Positions 1 through 8,867 of a DNA stretch of 64,000 nucleotides are shown one piece after another. The notes under the pieces were generated by a model. The model made no database searches. It was not told the DNA's origin and saw nothing but the letters and a program-made list of their open reading frames with translations. The translations under genes and the position numbers were made by a program. The stretch is from Paraburkholderia edwinii (GTDB lineage: Bacteria; Pseudomonadota; Gammaproteobacteria; Burkholderiales; Burkholderiaceae), in the NCBI RefSeq assembly GCF_019428685.1, contig NZ_CP080095.1, positions 2,852,001-2,916,000 of the forward strand. Direction: 5' to 3'. Numbering within the stretch: position 1 is the first letter of the stretch; every line of letters starts with the position of its first letter.

Positions 1-1134
1 GTCTATCAGCGCGTGCGCTCGGTGGTCGACGGCATGGTCGATATCAATATGACCGCGTTCCAGACCTCGGGACTCGACCTGATCGTCGGTAACGGCCGCT
101 TCGTTGCGCCGCGCACGATCGAAGTGACGCTCGCCAACGGCGACCAGCGCGTCGTGTTCGGCGATCACGCATTTATCAACACAGGCACGACGGCCACGGT
201 TCCTGATATCGACGGCCTGCGCTATGCCGCGCCGCTCACGCACGTCGAAGCGCTCGAACTCGACGCGCTGCCCGGGCATCTGATCGTATTCGGCGGCGGC
301 TATATCGGCCTCGAAATGGCGCAAGCGTTCCGGCGCCTCGGCAGCCGCGTGACCGTGCTGCAGGAAGCGCCGCGCATCGCAATGCGCGAGGACGCGGACG
401 TCGCCCAGGCGATCACGGCCGCGCTCGTGCACGACGGCATCGATGTGCGCGTCAGCGCGCGGGCAGTCAAGGTGGAAGGCCACTCGGGAAAAAGCGTGCA
501 TATCACGCTGGCCGACGGCAGCACGCTCGACGGCACGCATATTCTCGTCGCAGCTGGACGCACGCCGAATACGCGTGACATCGGCCTCGACGAAGCCGGC
601 GTGAAACTCGACGAGCGCGGCTTTATCGTCACCGACGAACGGCTCGCGACGTCCGCGGCGAATACGTGGGCAATCGGCGAAGTGGCCGGTACGCCGATGT
701 TTACGCACGCATCGTTCGACGACTATCGCGTGCTGAAGTCGAACCTCGCGGGCGGCACGTACACGACGGCGAATCGCGCGATTCCTTATGCGCTTTTCGT
801 CGAACCGGAACTCGCGCGCATCGGCCTGAACGAAACCGAGGCGGCGGAGAAAGGCATCAAGGTGCGCGTCGCGATGCTGCCGATGGCCGCGGTGCCGCGT
901 GCCCGCACCAACCATGAGACGGCCGGTTTCATGAAAGCGCTGGTGGCGGCCGATTCGGACGAGATCCTCGGCTTCACGATGCTCGGCACGCAGGCCGGCG
1001 AAGTGGTGTCGACGGTCCAGATGGCGATGCTCGGCAAGCTGCCGTACACGGCGGTGCGCGATGCGATTCTGAGCCATCCGACGATCGGCGAAGGGCTGAA
1101 CCTGCTGTTCGCGAAGGTGCCGCCGCGTGCGTGA
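1..1134 (+). CDS. Class I pyridine nucleotide-disulfide oxidoreductase (5' partial)
   Basis: FAD/NAD(P)H-dependent flavoprotein of the lipoamide dehydrogenase/mercuric reductase family. The reading frame is open to base 1, so the N-terminal FAD-binding motif and redox-active CxxxxC lie outside the window. Visible parts are the NAD-binding motif GGGYIGLEMA (about residue 94 counting from the ATG-like start near base 13), the second FAD contact around WAIGEVAG, and the C-terminal dimerisation domain ending in HPTIGEG, where family members carry the catalytic His. The substrate cannot be told from this part. A strong hairpin follows at 1224-1252, suggesting the transcript ends here. Confidence 0.85.
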   Translation, partial: VYQRVRSVVDGMVDINMTAFQTSGLDLIVGNGRFVAPRTIEVTLANGDQRVVFGDHAFINTGTTATVPDIDGLRYAAPLTHVEALELDALPGHLIVFGGGYIGLEMAQAFRRLGSRVTVLQEAPRIAMREDADVAQAITAALVHDGIDVRVSARAVKVEGHSGKSVHITLADGSTLDGTHILVAAGRTPNTRDIGLDEAGVKLDERGFIVTDERLATSAANTWAIGEVAGTPMFTHASFDDYRVLKSNLAGGTYTTANRAIPYALFVEPELARIGLNETEAAEKGIKVRVAMLPMAAVPRARTNHETAGFMKALVAADSDEILGFTMLGTQAGEVVSTVQMAMLGKLPYTAVRDAILSHPTIGEGLNLLFAKVPPRA

Positions 1135-1223
1135 AAGCGTTCGTGTCGCGTGCCTGAACGGCGAATAAACCAGGAGTGAAGCAGGAAAAAAGCAGGAAAG
1201 AAGCAGGCTTGAAATGACGTGAC

Positions 1224-1252
1224 GTGTGCCGCCAGTCGCGCCGGCGGCACAC
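1224..1252 (+). terminator. Strong hairpin, possible terminator
   Basis: A perfect 10-bp inverted repeat, GTGTGCCGCC (1224-1233) and GGCGGCACAC (1243-1252), with a 9-base loop lies 90 bases after the oxidoreductase stop and before the MFS gene. It is followed by five A rather than a T tract on the plus strand, so it is not a textbook intrinsic terminator in this direction. It could stabilise the mRNA end or act with Rho. Confidence 0.4.
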
Positions 1253-1342
1253 AAAAATCCCGTTAGCGGATGCTTAAAAGCGATGGCAGCTATGCAATAA
1301 TCGCGGCTTGTCCCCGTCGTTTATTGCTGCGTTCGCCTGCTC

Positions 1343-2758
1343 ATGTCGACTGACCAGAAAGGTCTTATCGCTCCTATCATCGTCGCGTTCGCGATGTTTA
1401 TGGAGACGGTCGACGCGAACGTGATCGTCACCGCGCTACCCCAGATGGCGCGCACTTTCGCTGTCGATCCCGTCACGCTGAAAATCGCGGTGACGAGCTA
1501 TGTGCTCGGGCTCGGCGTGTTTATTCCCGTATGCGGCTGGCTGGCCGACCGTTACGGCGCACGTACGGTATTCCGTACTGCGATCGGCATCTTCGTCGTG
1601 GGCTCGCTTGCGTGCGCGGCCTCCACCTCGCTTGGCATGTTCACCGTCGCGCGCTTCGTGCAGGGCATCGGCGGCGCGATGATGGTACCGGTCGGCCGCA
1701 TCATCATCTTTCGCAGTGTCGAGCGCTCGGACTTCATTCGCGCGATGAACTATCTGAGCCTTACGTCTCTGCTGGGGCCGGCCGCCGGCCCGCTGCTGGG
1801 CGGCTTTATCACGACGTATCTGCACTGGCGGCTGATCTTCTTTATCAACATTCCGGTCGGCATCGTCGGCATCCACCTCACGAACAAATACATTGCGAAC
1901 ACGCGCGAGCCGCATCCGGGGCCGCTCGACTGGTTCGGCTTCCTGCTCTCGGCAGGCGGCGCGTCAGCGTTCATGCTCGGGCTCGCGCTGGTCGGCAGCG
2001 AACTGATCGCCGACTCCACCGCATGGACGATGACGTTCGCGGGCGCGATCGCGCTGGTTGCCTACGTGCTCTATGCGCGGTATGCCACGCGGCCGCTGCT
2101 CGATCTGCGCTTTTTCCGCGTGCCGACGTTTCAGGCCAGCGTGATGGGCGGGTCGCTGTTTCGCATCGGTCTCGGTGCGGTGCCGTTTCTGTTGCCGCTC
2201 GTGCTGCAGGAAGGGCTCGGCATGAGCGCGTTCGAGTCGGGCCTCATTACGTGCGCGTCGGCGATCGGCGGCCTTTTCATGCGCACCCTCGCCTCGCGCA
2301 CACTGCGTCGTTGGGGTTTCCGCACGGTGCTGATGTACAACGCCGCGTTCTCGGGTATCGCGATCGCCGCGTGCGGGTTGTTCTTTCCCGGCACGCCGAC
2401 ATGGCTGATCTGGGTCGTCGTGCTGCTCGGCGGCTTTTTCCCCGCGCTGCAGTTCACGAGCCTCAATTCGATGACTTACGCGGAAATCGAAACACGCGAT
2501 GTCGGCCGCGCGACGAGCCTCGGCAGCGTGGTCCAGCAGATGTCGCTCGGGCTCGGCGTCACGATTGCCGGTATCGTCGTGCAGCTCACGCGTATGCTGC
2601 ATGGGCATACGCATATCGAGTGGTCCGATTTCTGGCCTGCGTTTCTGACGGTGGGGTTGTGCTCGTTCGCGTCGATTCCGGTCACGCGACGTTTGGCGCC
2701 GAATGCCGGCGATGAAATCGCGCGCGGCAAACGCATCGAGGTTCCAACGAAGCGTTGA
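1343..2758 (+). CDS. MFS transporter, DHA2 (EmrB/QacA-like) family
   Basis: A 471-residue inner-membrane proton-coupled exporter. The N-terminus shows the DHA2 signature: AFAMFMETVDANVIVTALP in the first helix, then SYVLGLGVFIPVCGWLADRYGAR, which includes motif A between helices 2 and 3, and the GPLLGG motif C region near residue 150. About twelve to fourteen hydrophobic segments are visible. It stands alone: no membrane fusion protein or outer-membrane factor is adjacent, and a hairpin separates it from the upstream gene. The substrate is unknown, probably a drug or aromatic metabolite by family analogy. Confidence 0.85.
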   Translation: MSTDQKGLIAPIIVAFAMFMETVDANVIVTALPQMARTFAVDPVTLKIAVTSYVLGLGVFIPVCGWLADRYGARTVFRTAIGIFVVGSLACAASTSLGMFTVARFVQGIGGAMMVPVGRIIIFRSVERSDFIRAMNYLSLTSLLGPAAGPLLGGFITTYLHWRLIFFINIPVGIVGIHLTNKYIANTREPHPGPLDWFGFLLSAGGASAFMLGLALVGSELIADSTAWTMTFAGAIALVAYVLYARYATRPLLDLRFFRVPTFQASVMGGSLFRIGLGAVPFLLPLVLQEGLGMSAFESGLITCASAIGGLFMRTLASRTLRRWGFRTVLMYNAAFSGIAIAACGLFFPGTPTWLIWVVVLLGGFFPALQFTSLNSMTYAEIETRDVGRATSLGSVVQQMSLGLGVTIAGIVVQLTRMLHGHTHIEWSDFWPAFLTVGLCSFASIPVTRRLAPNAGDEIARGKRIEVPTKR

Positions 2759-2890
2759 GCGCGCTGACGAGAGCGCCGGACGATCGGGAGAGTTGGCGCG
2801 GGTATGCGCGGTGTTGTGTTGTTGGGCGTTCGGCGTTCAACCTGGCGCGGCCGCGGGTAGCGGTAGCGACACTGAGTCGGGCGTTCCGGC

Positions 2891-4789
2891 TTATCCGGCC
2901 GCTTCACGCGCGCGCGGTTCGACAAGCGGCCACACCGATACACCGCGCGGATCGATTCGTACGTAATGGTCGCGCCCGGCTTCGATAAGCGCATGTTCAT
3001 CGCCGACATCCAAGCGGTGACCGCTCAGATCGATCACCGCGTAGCGATCGCCGTGACGTAGTTCCATGCGTTCGAGTGTGCCACGGTGAAGGCTGTTTTG
3101 ATCGTTCACCGCGTCGTCAGCCAGCACCGAGATCGCCCTCGGCGACACGCGCCACATCACCGCCTGCCCCGTCGCAAACACCTGCGCGGCAGCGCTTTCG
3201 ATCACGAGACCAAGCGGCGTCTCGATCTGTCCATCGCCGCGCACCACGCCCACCCCGACGTTATGCAGCCCCAGCAGTTCGGCGACCCGCAAGCTCGCCG
3301 GCCGCTCGAACACCGCCGCGATCGTGCCCGTCTGCAACACGCGCCCATGTTCGATCACGAGCAGTTCATCGGCGAGCAGCGCGGCTTCGTCGGAATCGTG
3401 CGTGACGAGCACGGTCACCGCCGCGATCTCGCGCTGCAGTTCGCGCAGCGATTGCTGCAGGCGCCGCCGGCGCGGCGTATCGAGGGCGGAGAACGGTTCG
3501 TCGAATAGCAGCAGCTGGCTGTGCCGCGTCAACGCGCGCGCGAGCGCGACGCGCTGACGCTGCCCGAACGACAGCTCGCGCGGCAACCGCGCCGTCAATG
3601 CCGCGAGGCCCAGATGCTCGACCCAATAGCGCGCGCTCGCCGCATCCGCATCGCGCGGAAAGGACAGCTGCTGCGCCACCGTCATATGCGGAAAAAGCCC
3701 GTAATCCTGCGGCATATAGCCGATCTGCCGCTGCTCCGGCGCAAGCGTTGCGAGATCGCGCTCGCCAAGCTTCACCGTGGAGCCGTCGCTGCGTTCGAGG
3801 CCCGCGATCATCCGCAAGGCGAGCGATTTGCCCGAACCGGACGGACCGATGATCGCGAGCCGCCGCGTGGTCGGCGCCCATTCGATGTCGAGATCGAATC
3901 CGCCGAGGTCGCGGCGCAATGAGAACGACAGCCGCGCATCGGGCTGCGCCGGCACCGCGACCGTTGCGGCGGCCGTGGCAACTGCGGCGACGGCGGCCAG
4001 TTCATCGCCGTTTTCCTGCGGCGCATCGGCTTGCGACGCCACGCGGCGGCTCGCCACCGAGAGCACCGCGCATATGACCGCAATGGCGAGCGTCGGCAGC
4101 AGCAACGGCATCATCGCGGGCAGGCCCTGGCCGCCGAACACGACGTACGTATAAACGGGCAGCGAGTACGGGTGATACGCGACCATCACGGTCGCGCCGA
4201 ACTCGCCGAAGGCGCGCAGCCAGGCGAGCGCGAGACCCGCGCGAATCGCCGGCCACGCGATCGGCAGCGTCACGCGGAAGAAGCGGCTGCCGGCATGATG
4301 GCCGAGCGTCGCGGCGACATCGTCGAAGACCGGGTCGACCGCGGCGAATGCCGAGCGTGCGGCAATGATCAGAAACGGCGCAGCGACAAAGGTTTCCGCG
4401 AGCACGATGCCCGCGAACGAATCGGTCAGCACGCCGCCGAAAAGACGCCCAAGCGCGCTATACGGACCTAACAGGAACAGCAGCAGAATGCCGCTTGTGA
4501 GCGGCGGCAACGCGAGCGGCAGTTGCACGATAAAGCCGAGCACGCCCATCGCACGCGACGACGACCGCGCGAGCGCGTAGCCGAGCGGCACGCCACCCAC
4601 CAGGATGATGAGCGCCGCCACGCTGGCGCTCGCGACCGACACGCCGACGGCGGAACCCATCGTCTGCCAGTCGACATTGGCCCAGTCCGCGTGATCGATC
4701 TGCGGCAGCGCCGCGATAAACGGCGCGCACAGGTAAATGGCAAGCAGGCCGCCGAGCCATCGCAGCGGCCGCGCGGTGTGGCGCGTCAT
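2891..4789 (-). CDS. modBC: Molybdate ABC transporter, permease-ATPase fusion (ModB-ModC)
   Basis: One 632-residue protein combines the two inner-membrane parts of a molybdate importer. Residues 1-250 are a ModB-type permease with about five or six helices and the EAA-loop region around EFGATVMVAYHP (196-207). Residues 250-285 are an Ala/Val-rich linker. Residues 285-632 are the ATPase: Walker A GPSGSGKS (315-322), signature LSFGQ (406-410, an F replacing the usual first G), Walker B LLLFDEP (426-432), and a C-terminal region after about residue 500 resembling the ModC TOBE extension. It lies 19 bp after modA on the same strand and is surely co-transcribed under the ModE box at 5701. ModB and ModC are usually separate proteins; the frame is uninterrupted here. 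Confidence 0.9.
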   Translation of the reverse strand: MTRHTARPLRWLGGLLAIYLCAPFIAALPQIDHADWANVDWQTMGSAVGVSVASASVAALIILVGGVPLGYALARSSSRAMGVLGFIVQLPLALPPLTSGILLLFLLGPYSALGRLFGGVLTDSFAGIVLAETFVAAPFLIIAARSAFAAVDPVFDDVAATLGHHAGSRFFRVTLPIAWPAIRAGLALAWLRAFGEFGATVMVAYHPYSLPVYTYVVFGGQGLPAMMPLLLPTLAIAVICAVLSVASRRVASQADAPQENGDELAAVAAVATAAATVAVPAQPDARLSFSLRRDLGGFDLDIEWAPTTRRLAIIGPSGSGKSLALRMIAGLERSDGSTVKLGERDLATLAPEQRQIGYMPQDYGLFPHMTVAQQLSFPRDADAASARYWVEHLGLAALTARLPRELSFGQRQRVALARALTRHSQLLLFDEPFSALDTPRRRRLQQSLRELQREIAAVTVLVTHDSDEAALLADELLVIEHGRVLQTGTIAAVFERPASLRVAELLGLHNVGVGVVRGDGQIETPLGLVIESAAAQVFATGQAVMWRVSPRAISVLADDAVNDQNSLHRGTLERMELRHGDRYAVIDLSGHRLDVGDEHALIEAGRDHYVRIDPRGVSVWPLVEPRAREAAG

Positions 4790-4808
4790 CGAAGACTTAC
4801 CGTTCCTT

Positions 4809-5687
4809 TTATTGCGCAGCGTCGATTACCGCCTGCACCGACGGCGGAATCGCCTGCACGTTGCCGACCACGGTCGGCTTCACGACGTCGACGCCATGTT
4901 CCTTGAGCAGCTCACGCCCTTTCGCGCTCATCAGGAAGTCGACGAAGCTCGCGGCGCCTTTCGCATTCGGCGCGTCGCCGAGAATCGTGATCGTATAGCT
5001 GGCCTTCGCCTGCAGCTCCGGCGCCGGTTGAATGGCCGGGATCTTCAGGTCCGAGGTTTCGGTCGAGTAGAAAAAGCCCGCGTCGAGCTGGCCCGACTGC
5101 AGACGGCCGACCAGCGTCTCTTCCGGCAGCACCTGCTCGGGATTTTCCGGCGCGCCGAGCGTCTTTTGCACGAGGTCCGGCTCTTTATAAAGCGTCGCGG
5201 CCCTGGTCATCATTTCGACGGTGAACGCGCCCTTCGGGTCGAGCTTCGGATCCGTGCGGCCGATGCGGATGCCCGGCTCCTGGAGCACTTCGTCCCAGCG
5301 CTTCGACTTGAACTGCGCGGCAAACTTGCTCTGCGGGTTGTAGCCGATCATCAGCGGCGACTCGGCGAAATTGACGTACCACGTCACGTGGTCGCCATTG
5401 GCCGCGCCCATCAGGCTCGTATTGACCTTCGGGCTCGCGCTGATAAAGACGTCGCCGCGGCGCAGCTTGCCCTTGATCTCATTGGCGATTTTGTTCGAGC
5501 CCGCGGCATAGCCCTGGAAATGGACGCCGGTCTCTTTCTCGAAGGCCGGGCCGACGCTGCGCTCCATCAGGTTCACTAGCGAACCCGCGTACAGCACATT
5601 GATCGTACCGTCCTGCGCCGACGCATCCTGCGCGCCGAACACACCTGCTGCCACCACCACGACTGACGCAACCAGCTTACGAATCAT
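4809..5687 (-). CDS. modA: Molybdate/tungstate-binding periplasmic protein (ModA/WtpA-like)
   Basis: A 292-residue exported binding protein that delivers oxyanion to the ModBC fusion. A Sec signal peptide ends at ASAQDG (about residues 1-25). The mature start NVLYAGSLVNLMERSVGPAFEKETG resembles the WtpA/ModA-III branch, where an AGSL segment contacts the oxyanion. Specificity between molybdate and tungstate cannot be settled from sequence, but the ModE box and molybdoenzyme neighbours favour molybdate. The ATG at 5687 lies 13 bases from the operator at 5701-5724. It is first gene of a two-gene operon and divergent from mop. Confidence 0.88.
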   Translation of the reverse strand: MIRKLVASVVVVAAGVFGAQDASAQDGTINVLYAGSLVNLMERSVGPAFEKETGVHFQGYAAGSNKIANEIKGKLRRGDVFISASPKVNTSLMGAANGDHVTWYVNFAESPLMIGYNPQSKFAAQFKSKRWDEVLQEPGIRIGRTDPKLDPKGAFTVEMMTRAATLYKEPDLVQKTLGAPENPEQVLPEETLVGRLQSGQLDAGFFYSTETSDLKIPAIQPAPELQAKASYTITILGDAPNAKGAASFVDFLMSAKGRELLKEHGVDVVKPTVVGNVQAIPPSVQAVIDAAQ

Positions 5688-5700
5688 TTCAGCCTCGTAC

Positions 5701-5724
5701 CGTTATTAAGTTGACTATATTACG
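5701..5724. promoter_or_regulatory. ModE-type operator between modA and mop
   Basis: Two 10-bp half-sites, CGTTATTAAG (5701-5710) and CTATATTACG (5715-5724), separated by 4 bp match each other at 7 of 10 positions as an inverted repeat. The spacing equals the known ModE box (CG-N2-ATAT-N8-ATAT-N2-CG), with the left core degenerate (ATTA). It sits 13 bases before the modA start and 71 bases before mop, so bound ModE could control both directions; repression of modA at high molybdate is expected by analogy with E. coli. Confidence 0.7.
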
Positions 5725-5795
5725 ACGTCCGCACACCATGCTGCATCGAACTTCATCAAGGCCGTACGCTTTCACTCACGCTCAAGGAGAACACT

Positions 5796-6221
5796 ATGCG
5801 CACCAGCGCCCGTAACCAGTTTGCCGGCACCGTCGTCGATCTGAAGGCCGGCGCGGTCAACGACGAGATCACGCTGCGCACGCAGGACGGCCTCGAGATC
5901 ACCGCGATCATCACGCATGGCAGCGCGGCTTCGCTCGGCCTCGCGGCCGGCAAGCCGGCCTTCGCGCTGATCAAGGCATCATCGGTGCTCGTGATGGTCG
6001 ACGCGGACGCGAGCAAGGTCTCCGCGCGCAATTGCGTCGCGGGCACCGTGGCGTCGGTCACGAAGGGCGCCGTCAACGCGGAAGTCGTGATTGCCGCGCA
6101 AGGCGGGGCGCAAATCGCCGCGATCATTACCAACGACAGTGTCGATCGCCTCGGTCTCGCGCACGGCAAGGCGGCCGCGGCGATCTTCAAGGCGTCGAGT
6201 GTGATCGTCGGCGTGGATTGA
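5796..6221 (+). CDS. mop: Molbindin with two Mop (TOBE) domains
   Basis: A 141-residue cytoplasmic oxyanion-binding protein. It is an internal duplication: residues 1-69 and 70-141 are each a Mop domain, both with an SARN motif near the start (residues 4-7 and 77-80), an AG(T)V segment and a KASSV segment near the end. Family members store or buffer molybdate inside the cell as oligomers. It has a good Shine-Dalgarno (AAGGAGA, 5784-5790). It is divergent from modA and shares the ModE box. Because the local ModE lacks its own Mop domains, this protein might also provide the molybdate-sensing function in trans; that is inference. Confidence 0.9.
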   Translation: MRTSARNQFAGTVVDLKAGAVNDEITLRTQDGLEITAIITHGSAASLGLAAGKPAFALIKASSVLVMVDADASKVSARNCVAGTVASVTKGAVNAEVVIAAQGGAQIAAIITNDSVDRLGLAHGKAAAAIFKASSVIVGVD

Positions 6222-6267
6222 TTGCGGGGTCGATGGCCGGCGGGTTGACTGCCGGCTGGTTAATTGC

Positions 6268-6291
6268 CGTAATATACCAACGGATATATCG
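6268..6291. promoter_or_regulatory. ModE-type operator upstream of the sulfite-oxidase-like gene
   Basis: Half-sites CGTAATATAC (6268-6277) and GGATATATCG (6282-6291) with a CAAC spacer fit CG-N2-ATAT-N8-ATAT-N2-CG exactly. A possible -35 TTGACT lies at 6245-6250 and a -10-like TAATAT at 6270-6275 sits inside the operator, although their spacing is long (19 bp). The box is 41 bp before the ATG at 6333. Position over the -10 would suit repression, but many ModE targets encoding molybdoenzymes are activated. Confidence 0.75.
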
Positions 6292-6332
6292 ACAAGCAAG
6301 CGCGACGAGCAAGCGTGAATCGGAACGGGATC

Positions 6333-6839
6333 ATGACGGCAACGCATCACACCAACGACGCAAACCGCACGGAGCACGAAACATCCGCGCAAAATGCGAT
6401 GCTTTCGCTGACAGGCGACTTTCAACGCCCCCTCACGCTGACGCTCGAACAGTTGCGTGATCGGGGTAGCGTGCGCGCCGACCCGTTCGACCTGCGCTGC
6501 TTCACGACCAACCGCTTTATCCGCAAGGTCGACAGCTATCGCGGCGTGCTGCTCAAAGACCTGATCGAAGTCGCCGGCCTGCGCAATGACCGGCCCGGCG
6601 ACTTCAAGCGCACGATCTTTATCGCGATTGCCCACGATGGCTATGCGGTCACTTTTTCGTGGCACGAACTGTTCAACACGCCGATCGGCGAGCGCGTGCT
6701 CGTCGCGCTCGATCGCGGCGACACGCCGCTCACGATCGAAGAAGGCGCACCGCTGCTGTTTTCCGCGGCCGATATCCTGCCCGCGCCGCGCCACGTGAAA
6801 CGCCTGGCGGGCATTGTCGCGCGCGTGGTCGCGCCCTGA
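6333..6839 (+). CDS. Small molybdopterin-dependent oxidoreductase (sulfite-oxidase fold)
   Basis: A 168-residue protein made almost entirely of the oxidoreductase molybdopterin-binding (SUOX/YedY-like) domain. The motif DLRCFTTNRF (Cys about residue 56) is where family members place the Mo-ligating cysteine, and SYRGVLLKDLI follows as expected. No signal peptide, heme domain or dimerisation domain is seen, so it is much shorter than true sulfite oxidases. I chose the ATG at 6333; an in-frame GTG at 6315 is possible. It is preceded by a perfect ModE box. The electron acceptor and substrate are not evident. Confidence 0.8.
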   Translation: MTATHHTNDANRTEHETSAQNAMLSLTGDFQRPLTLTLEQLRDRGSVRADPFDLRCFTTNRFIRKVDSYRGVLLKDLIEVAGLRNDRPGDFKRTIFIAIAHDGYAVTFSWHELFNTPIGERVLVALDRGDTPLTIEEGAPLLFSAADILPAPRHVKRLAGIVARVVAP

Positions 6840-6912
6840 CCTCGGCGCGCGACCATCAAGCAATCACCAGGCGATCACCCGATAACCATCAGGCGATCAC
6901 GACGCGCTCCGC

Positions 6913-8109
6913 CTAGAAGCGATGCCGCAACCCGACGCGCGTCGCAACCTGGTTGTCCGCGCCGACACCCGACGTTCCCAGCATGCCCGGCGTCGTGCCG
7001 ATCTGCGCCTGCACCGGCACATTGCGTCCCGCGACCGTATTGCTGCCTGACGCGATCTGATAGACCGCGAGCAGATAGACATCGGTGCGCTTGGAGAGCG
7101 CGTAGTCGAGCGCGCCCGTGACCTGATGCCATTTGCCGTTGAAACGGTCGTCGAGATCAGAGAACGTATAGCCAAGCCCCGCCGCCAGCGCAGGCGTGAA
7201 GCCGTAGCGGCCGCCGATTTCATAGTTGTTGAGGCGCGACGATGCACCGGCGAGCGGCTCGAAGTTCGTATGCGTCCAGTTGCCCCATACGAGCCCGGCG
7301 CCGATCGCCACACGCGCGCCGACGCCATAGGTTTCGAGGTCGCGCAGCCCGCCCGTATTCACGTTCGCGATGCTGACGCTAAACGGCGGCGTGGCGCCAT
7401 TCGGATAACGGATATTCGTGTACGCGGCGCCGAGGCCGAACGGCCCTTGCGCATAGTTCACGCCGAAGCTGTACGCGCTCGACGCGCCCTGCTGGGAAGC
7501 GCCGCCCGCAGTGACGGTCGGCGTGCCCGCAAACGCGCCGGCCCGATTCGAGAACCCGTACATCGCACCGAACGTGAGTCCCGAGAAATTCGCGCTGCTG
7601 AACTTGACTGCGTTGTTGACGCGGCTTCCGCTCAGCTGGTCGACGTCGTTGATATGCCAGCCGTAATTGCCGGCGGGCGTCTGGCTGCCGGTCGTGTAGT
7701 TCGCGCCGAGGTAGTCGGTCGAGAACGAGTACTGGCGGCCGAACGCGAGCGTGCCGATGCCGTCCTTCGAAACGCCGACGTACGCCTGCCGGCCGAACAG
7801 CGCGCCGCCCTGCCCGATCGAGCCATCCGCGCTGCTAAAACCGTTTTCGAGCACGAACAGCGCCTTCAGGCCGCCGCCGAGGTCTTCGGTGCCGCGCACA
7901 CCCCAGCGGCTGCCGGACGCAACGCCATCCGCGTATTTGACGAGGCTCGCGTGCCCCGCCGCCGGCGTGGCCGAATTCGATACGTAGCTGATGCCGGCAT
8001 CGATGATGCCGTAGAGCGTGACGCTGCTTTGCGCATGCGCGGTGGTAGCCGCGGTGGCGATTGCGCCGAGGCTGCCGAGTACTGCCACTGCGTTGATGGA
8101 TTTTTTCAT
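6913..8109 (-). CDS. Gram-negative porin (Porin_4/OmpC-like family)
   Basis: A 398-residue outer-membrane trimeric beta-barrel channel. Signal peptide MKKSINAVAVLGSLGAIATAA ends at THAQSS; the mature start SSVTLYGIIDAGISYVSN is typical of Burkholderiales porins, as are SRWGVRGTEDLGGGLKALFVLENGF, the long loop with GRQAYVGV, and the terminal VGLRHRF ending in Phe for Bam recognition. Length is usual for the family. It sits inside the molybdate island but has no visible ModE box; it is divergent from modE. Confidence 0.93.
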   Translation of the reverse strand: MKKSINAVAVLGSLGAIATAATTAHAQSSVTLYGIIDAGISYVSNSATPAAGHASLVKYADGVASGSRWGVRGTEDLGGGLKALFVLENGFSSADGSIGQGGALFGRQAYVGVSKDGIGTLAFGRQYSFSTDYLGANYTTGSQTPAGNYGWHINDVDQLSGSRVNNAVKFSSANFSGLTFGAMYGFSNRAGAFAGTPTVTAGGASQQGASSAYSFGVNYAQGPFGLGAAYTNIRYPNGATPPFSVSIANVNTGGLRDLETYGVGARVAIGAGLVWGNWTHTNFEPLAGASSRLNNYEIGGRYGFTPALAAGLGYTFSDLDDRFNGKWHQVTGALDYALSKRTDVYLLAVYQIASGSNTVAGRNVPVQAQIGTTPGMLGTSGVGADNQVATRVGLRHRF

Positions 8110-8465
8110 TTAGACATCCTTGTTAGCCATTGCGCGCAGACGACAGCGCGCCCCATGCGCGGCGCAAGCCGGGCATGGCACGATGGCAATTCAGTTCGGG
8201 AGAAAGTAGGTCGGTCTTTATCGCCCGTGTCGGGCGGCCCGCGTTTTACCCAGGGTATGGGCGCCCACGCGAAGCATTGTGTGTCCGGCAATGTAGCGCG
8301 AGGTTACGTCTCAATAAAGGGGCGGCGGGCGGTCTGTGTCGATTTGCAGACAGCGCGCATGCCGCTGCGAGAAATGGCTGTGCGCCGCGCGCGCGGCGTG
8401 CGTCGTGTATGCTTTCGCAGATATCAAACCGTCAGAACAACGCGGCCCCACCGCGACATACAACG
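8110..8465. other. Intergenic region between porin and modE
   Basis: 356 bases between divergent genes, so it should hold both promoters. I find no convincing gene, ModE box or long inverted repeat in it. Confidence 0.4.
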
Positions 8466-8831
8466 ATGAAAACTTCGACAACCGTGAAACCTGAGGTCAG
8501 GTTCCGCATGCGCATCCAGCAGGCCGACACGATCGCGCTCGGTCCCGGCAAGGTTGCATTGCTCGAAGCGGTCAGGGAGCACGGCTCGATCTCGGCCGCG
8601 GCACGCAGCCTCAACATGTCGTACCGGCGCGCGTGGCTGCTGATGGATGAATTGAACAAGTCGCTGAAGTCGCCCGCGACAGTTGCCGAGCACGGCGGGC
8701 AAAGCGGCGGCGGCTGCGTGCTCACAGCCGTCGGCGAGGAAATCATCCGGCTTTATCGCGGCATCGAAACACAGGCGTATGCGGCCTGCGCAGCCGAGAT
8801 TTCAGCGTTGACGCGGATGATCAGGCGATAG
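8466..8831 (+). CDS. modE: ModE-type transcriptional regulator, HTH domain only
   Basis: A 121-residue DNA-binding protein. Residues 14-110 match the ModE N-terminal winged helix: GPGKVALLEAVREHGSISAAARSLNMSYRRAWLLMDELNKSL, then a glycine-rich wing (GGQSGGG) and VLTAVGEEIIRLYRGIE. Full-length ModE proteins (about 260 residues) add two C-terminal Mop domains that bind molybdate; these are absent. It presumably binds the four 24-bp boxes at 5701, 6268, 10249 and 11032. How molybdate is sensed is open: through the separate Mop protein, another effector, or not at all. I chose the ATG at 8466 because homology starts after it. Confidence 0.88.
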   Translation: MKTSTTVKPEVRFRMRIQQADTIALGPGKVALLEAVREHGSISAAARSLNMSYRRAWLLMDELNKSLKSPATVAEHGGQSGGGCVLTAVGEEIIRLYRGIETQAYAACAAEISALTRMIRR

Positions 8832-8867
8832 CGGCACAGCCAGCGGGCCGCACAGGCGGTGCTGCGC

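Noticed and set aside
1531..2715. 394-codon frame inside the MFS gene
   Set aside because: Second-frame shadow of the transporter with no transmembrane pattern or motif.
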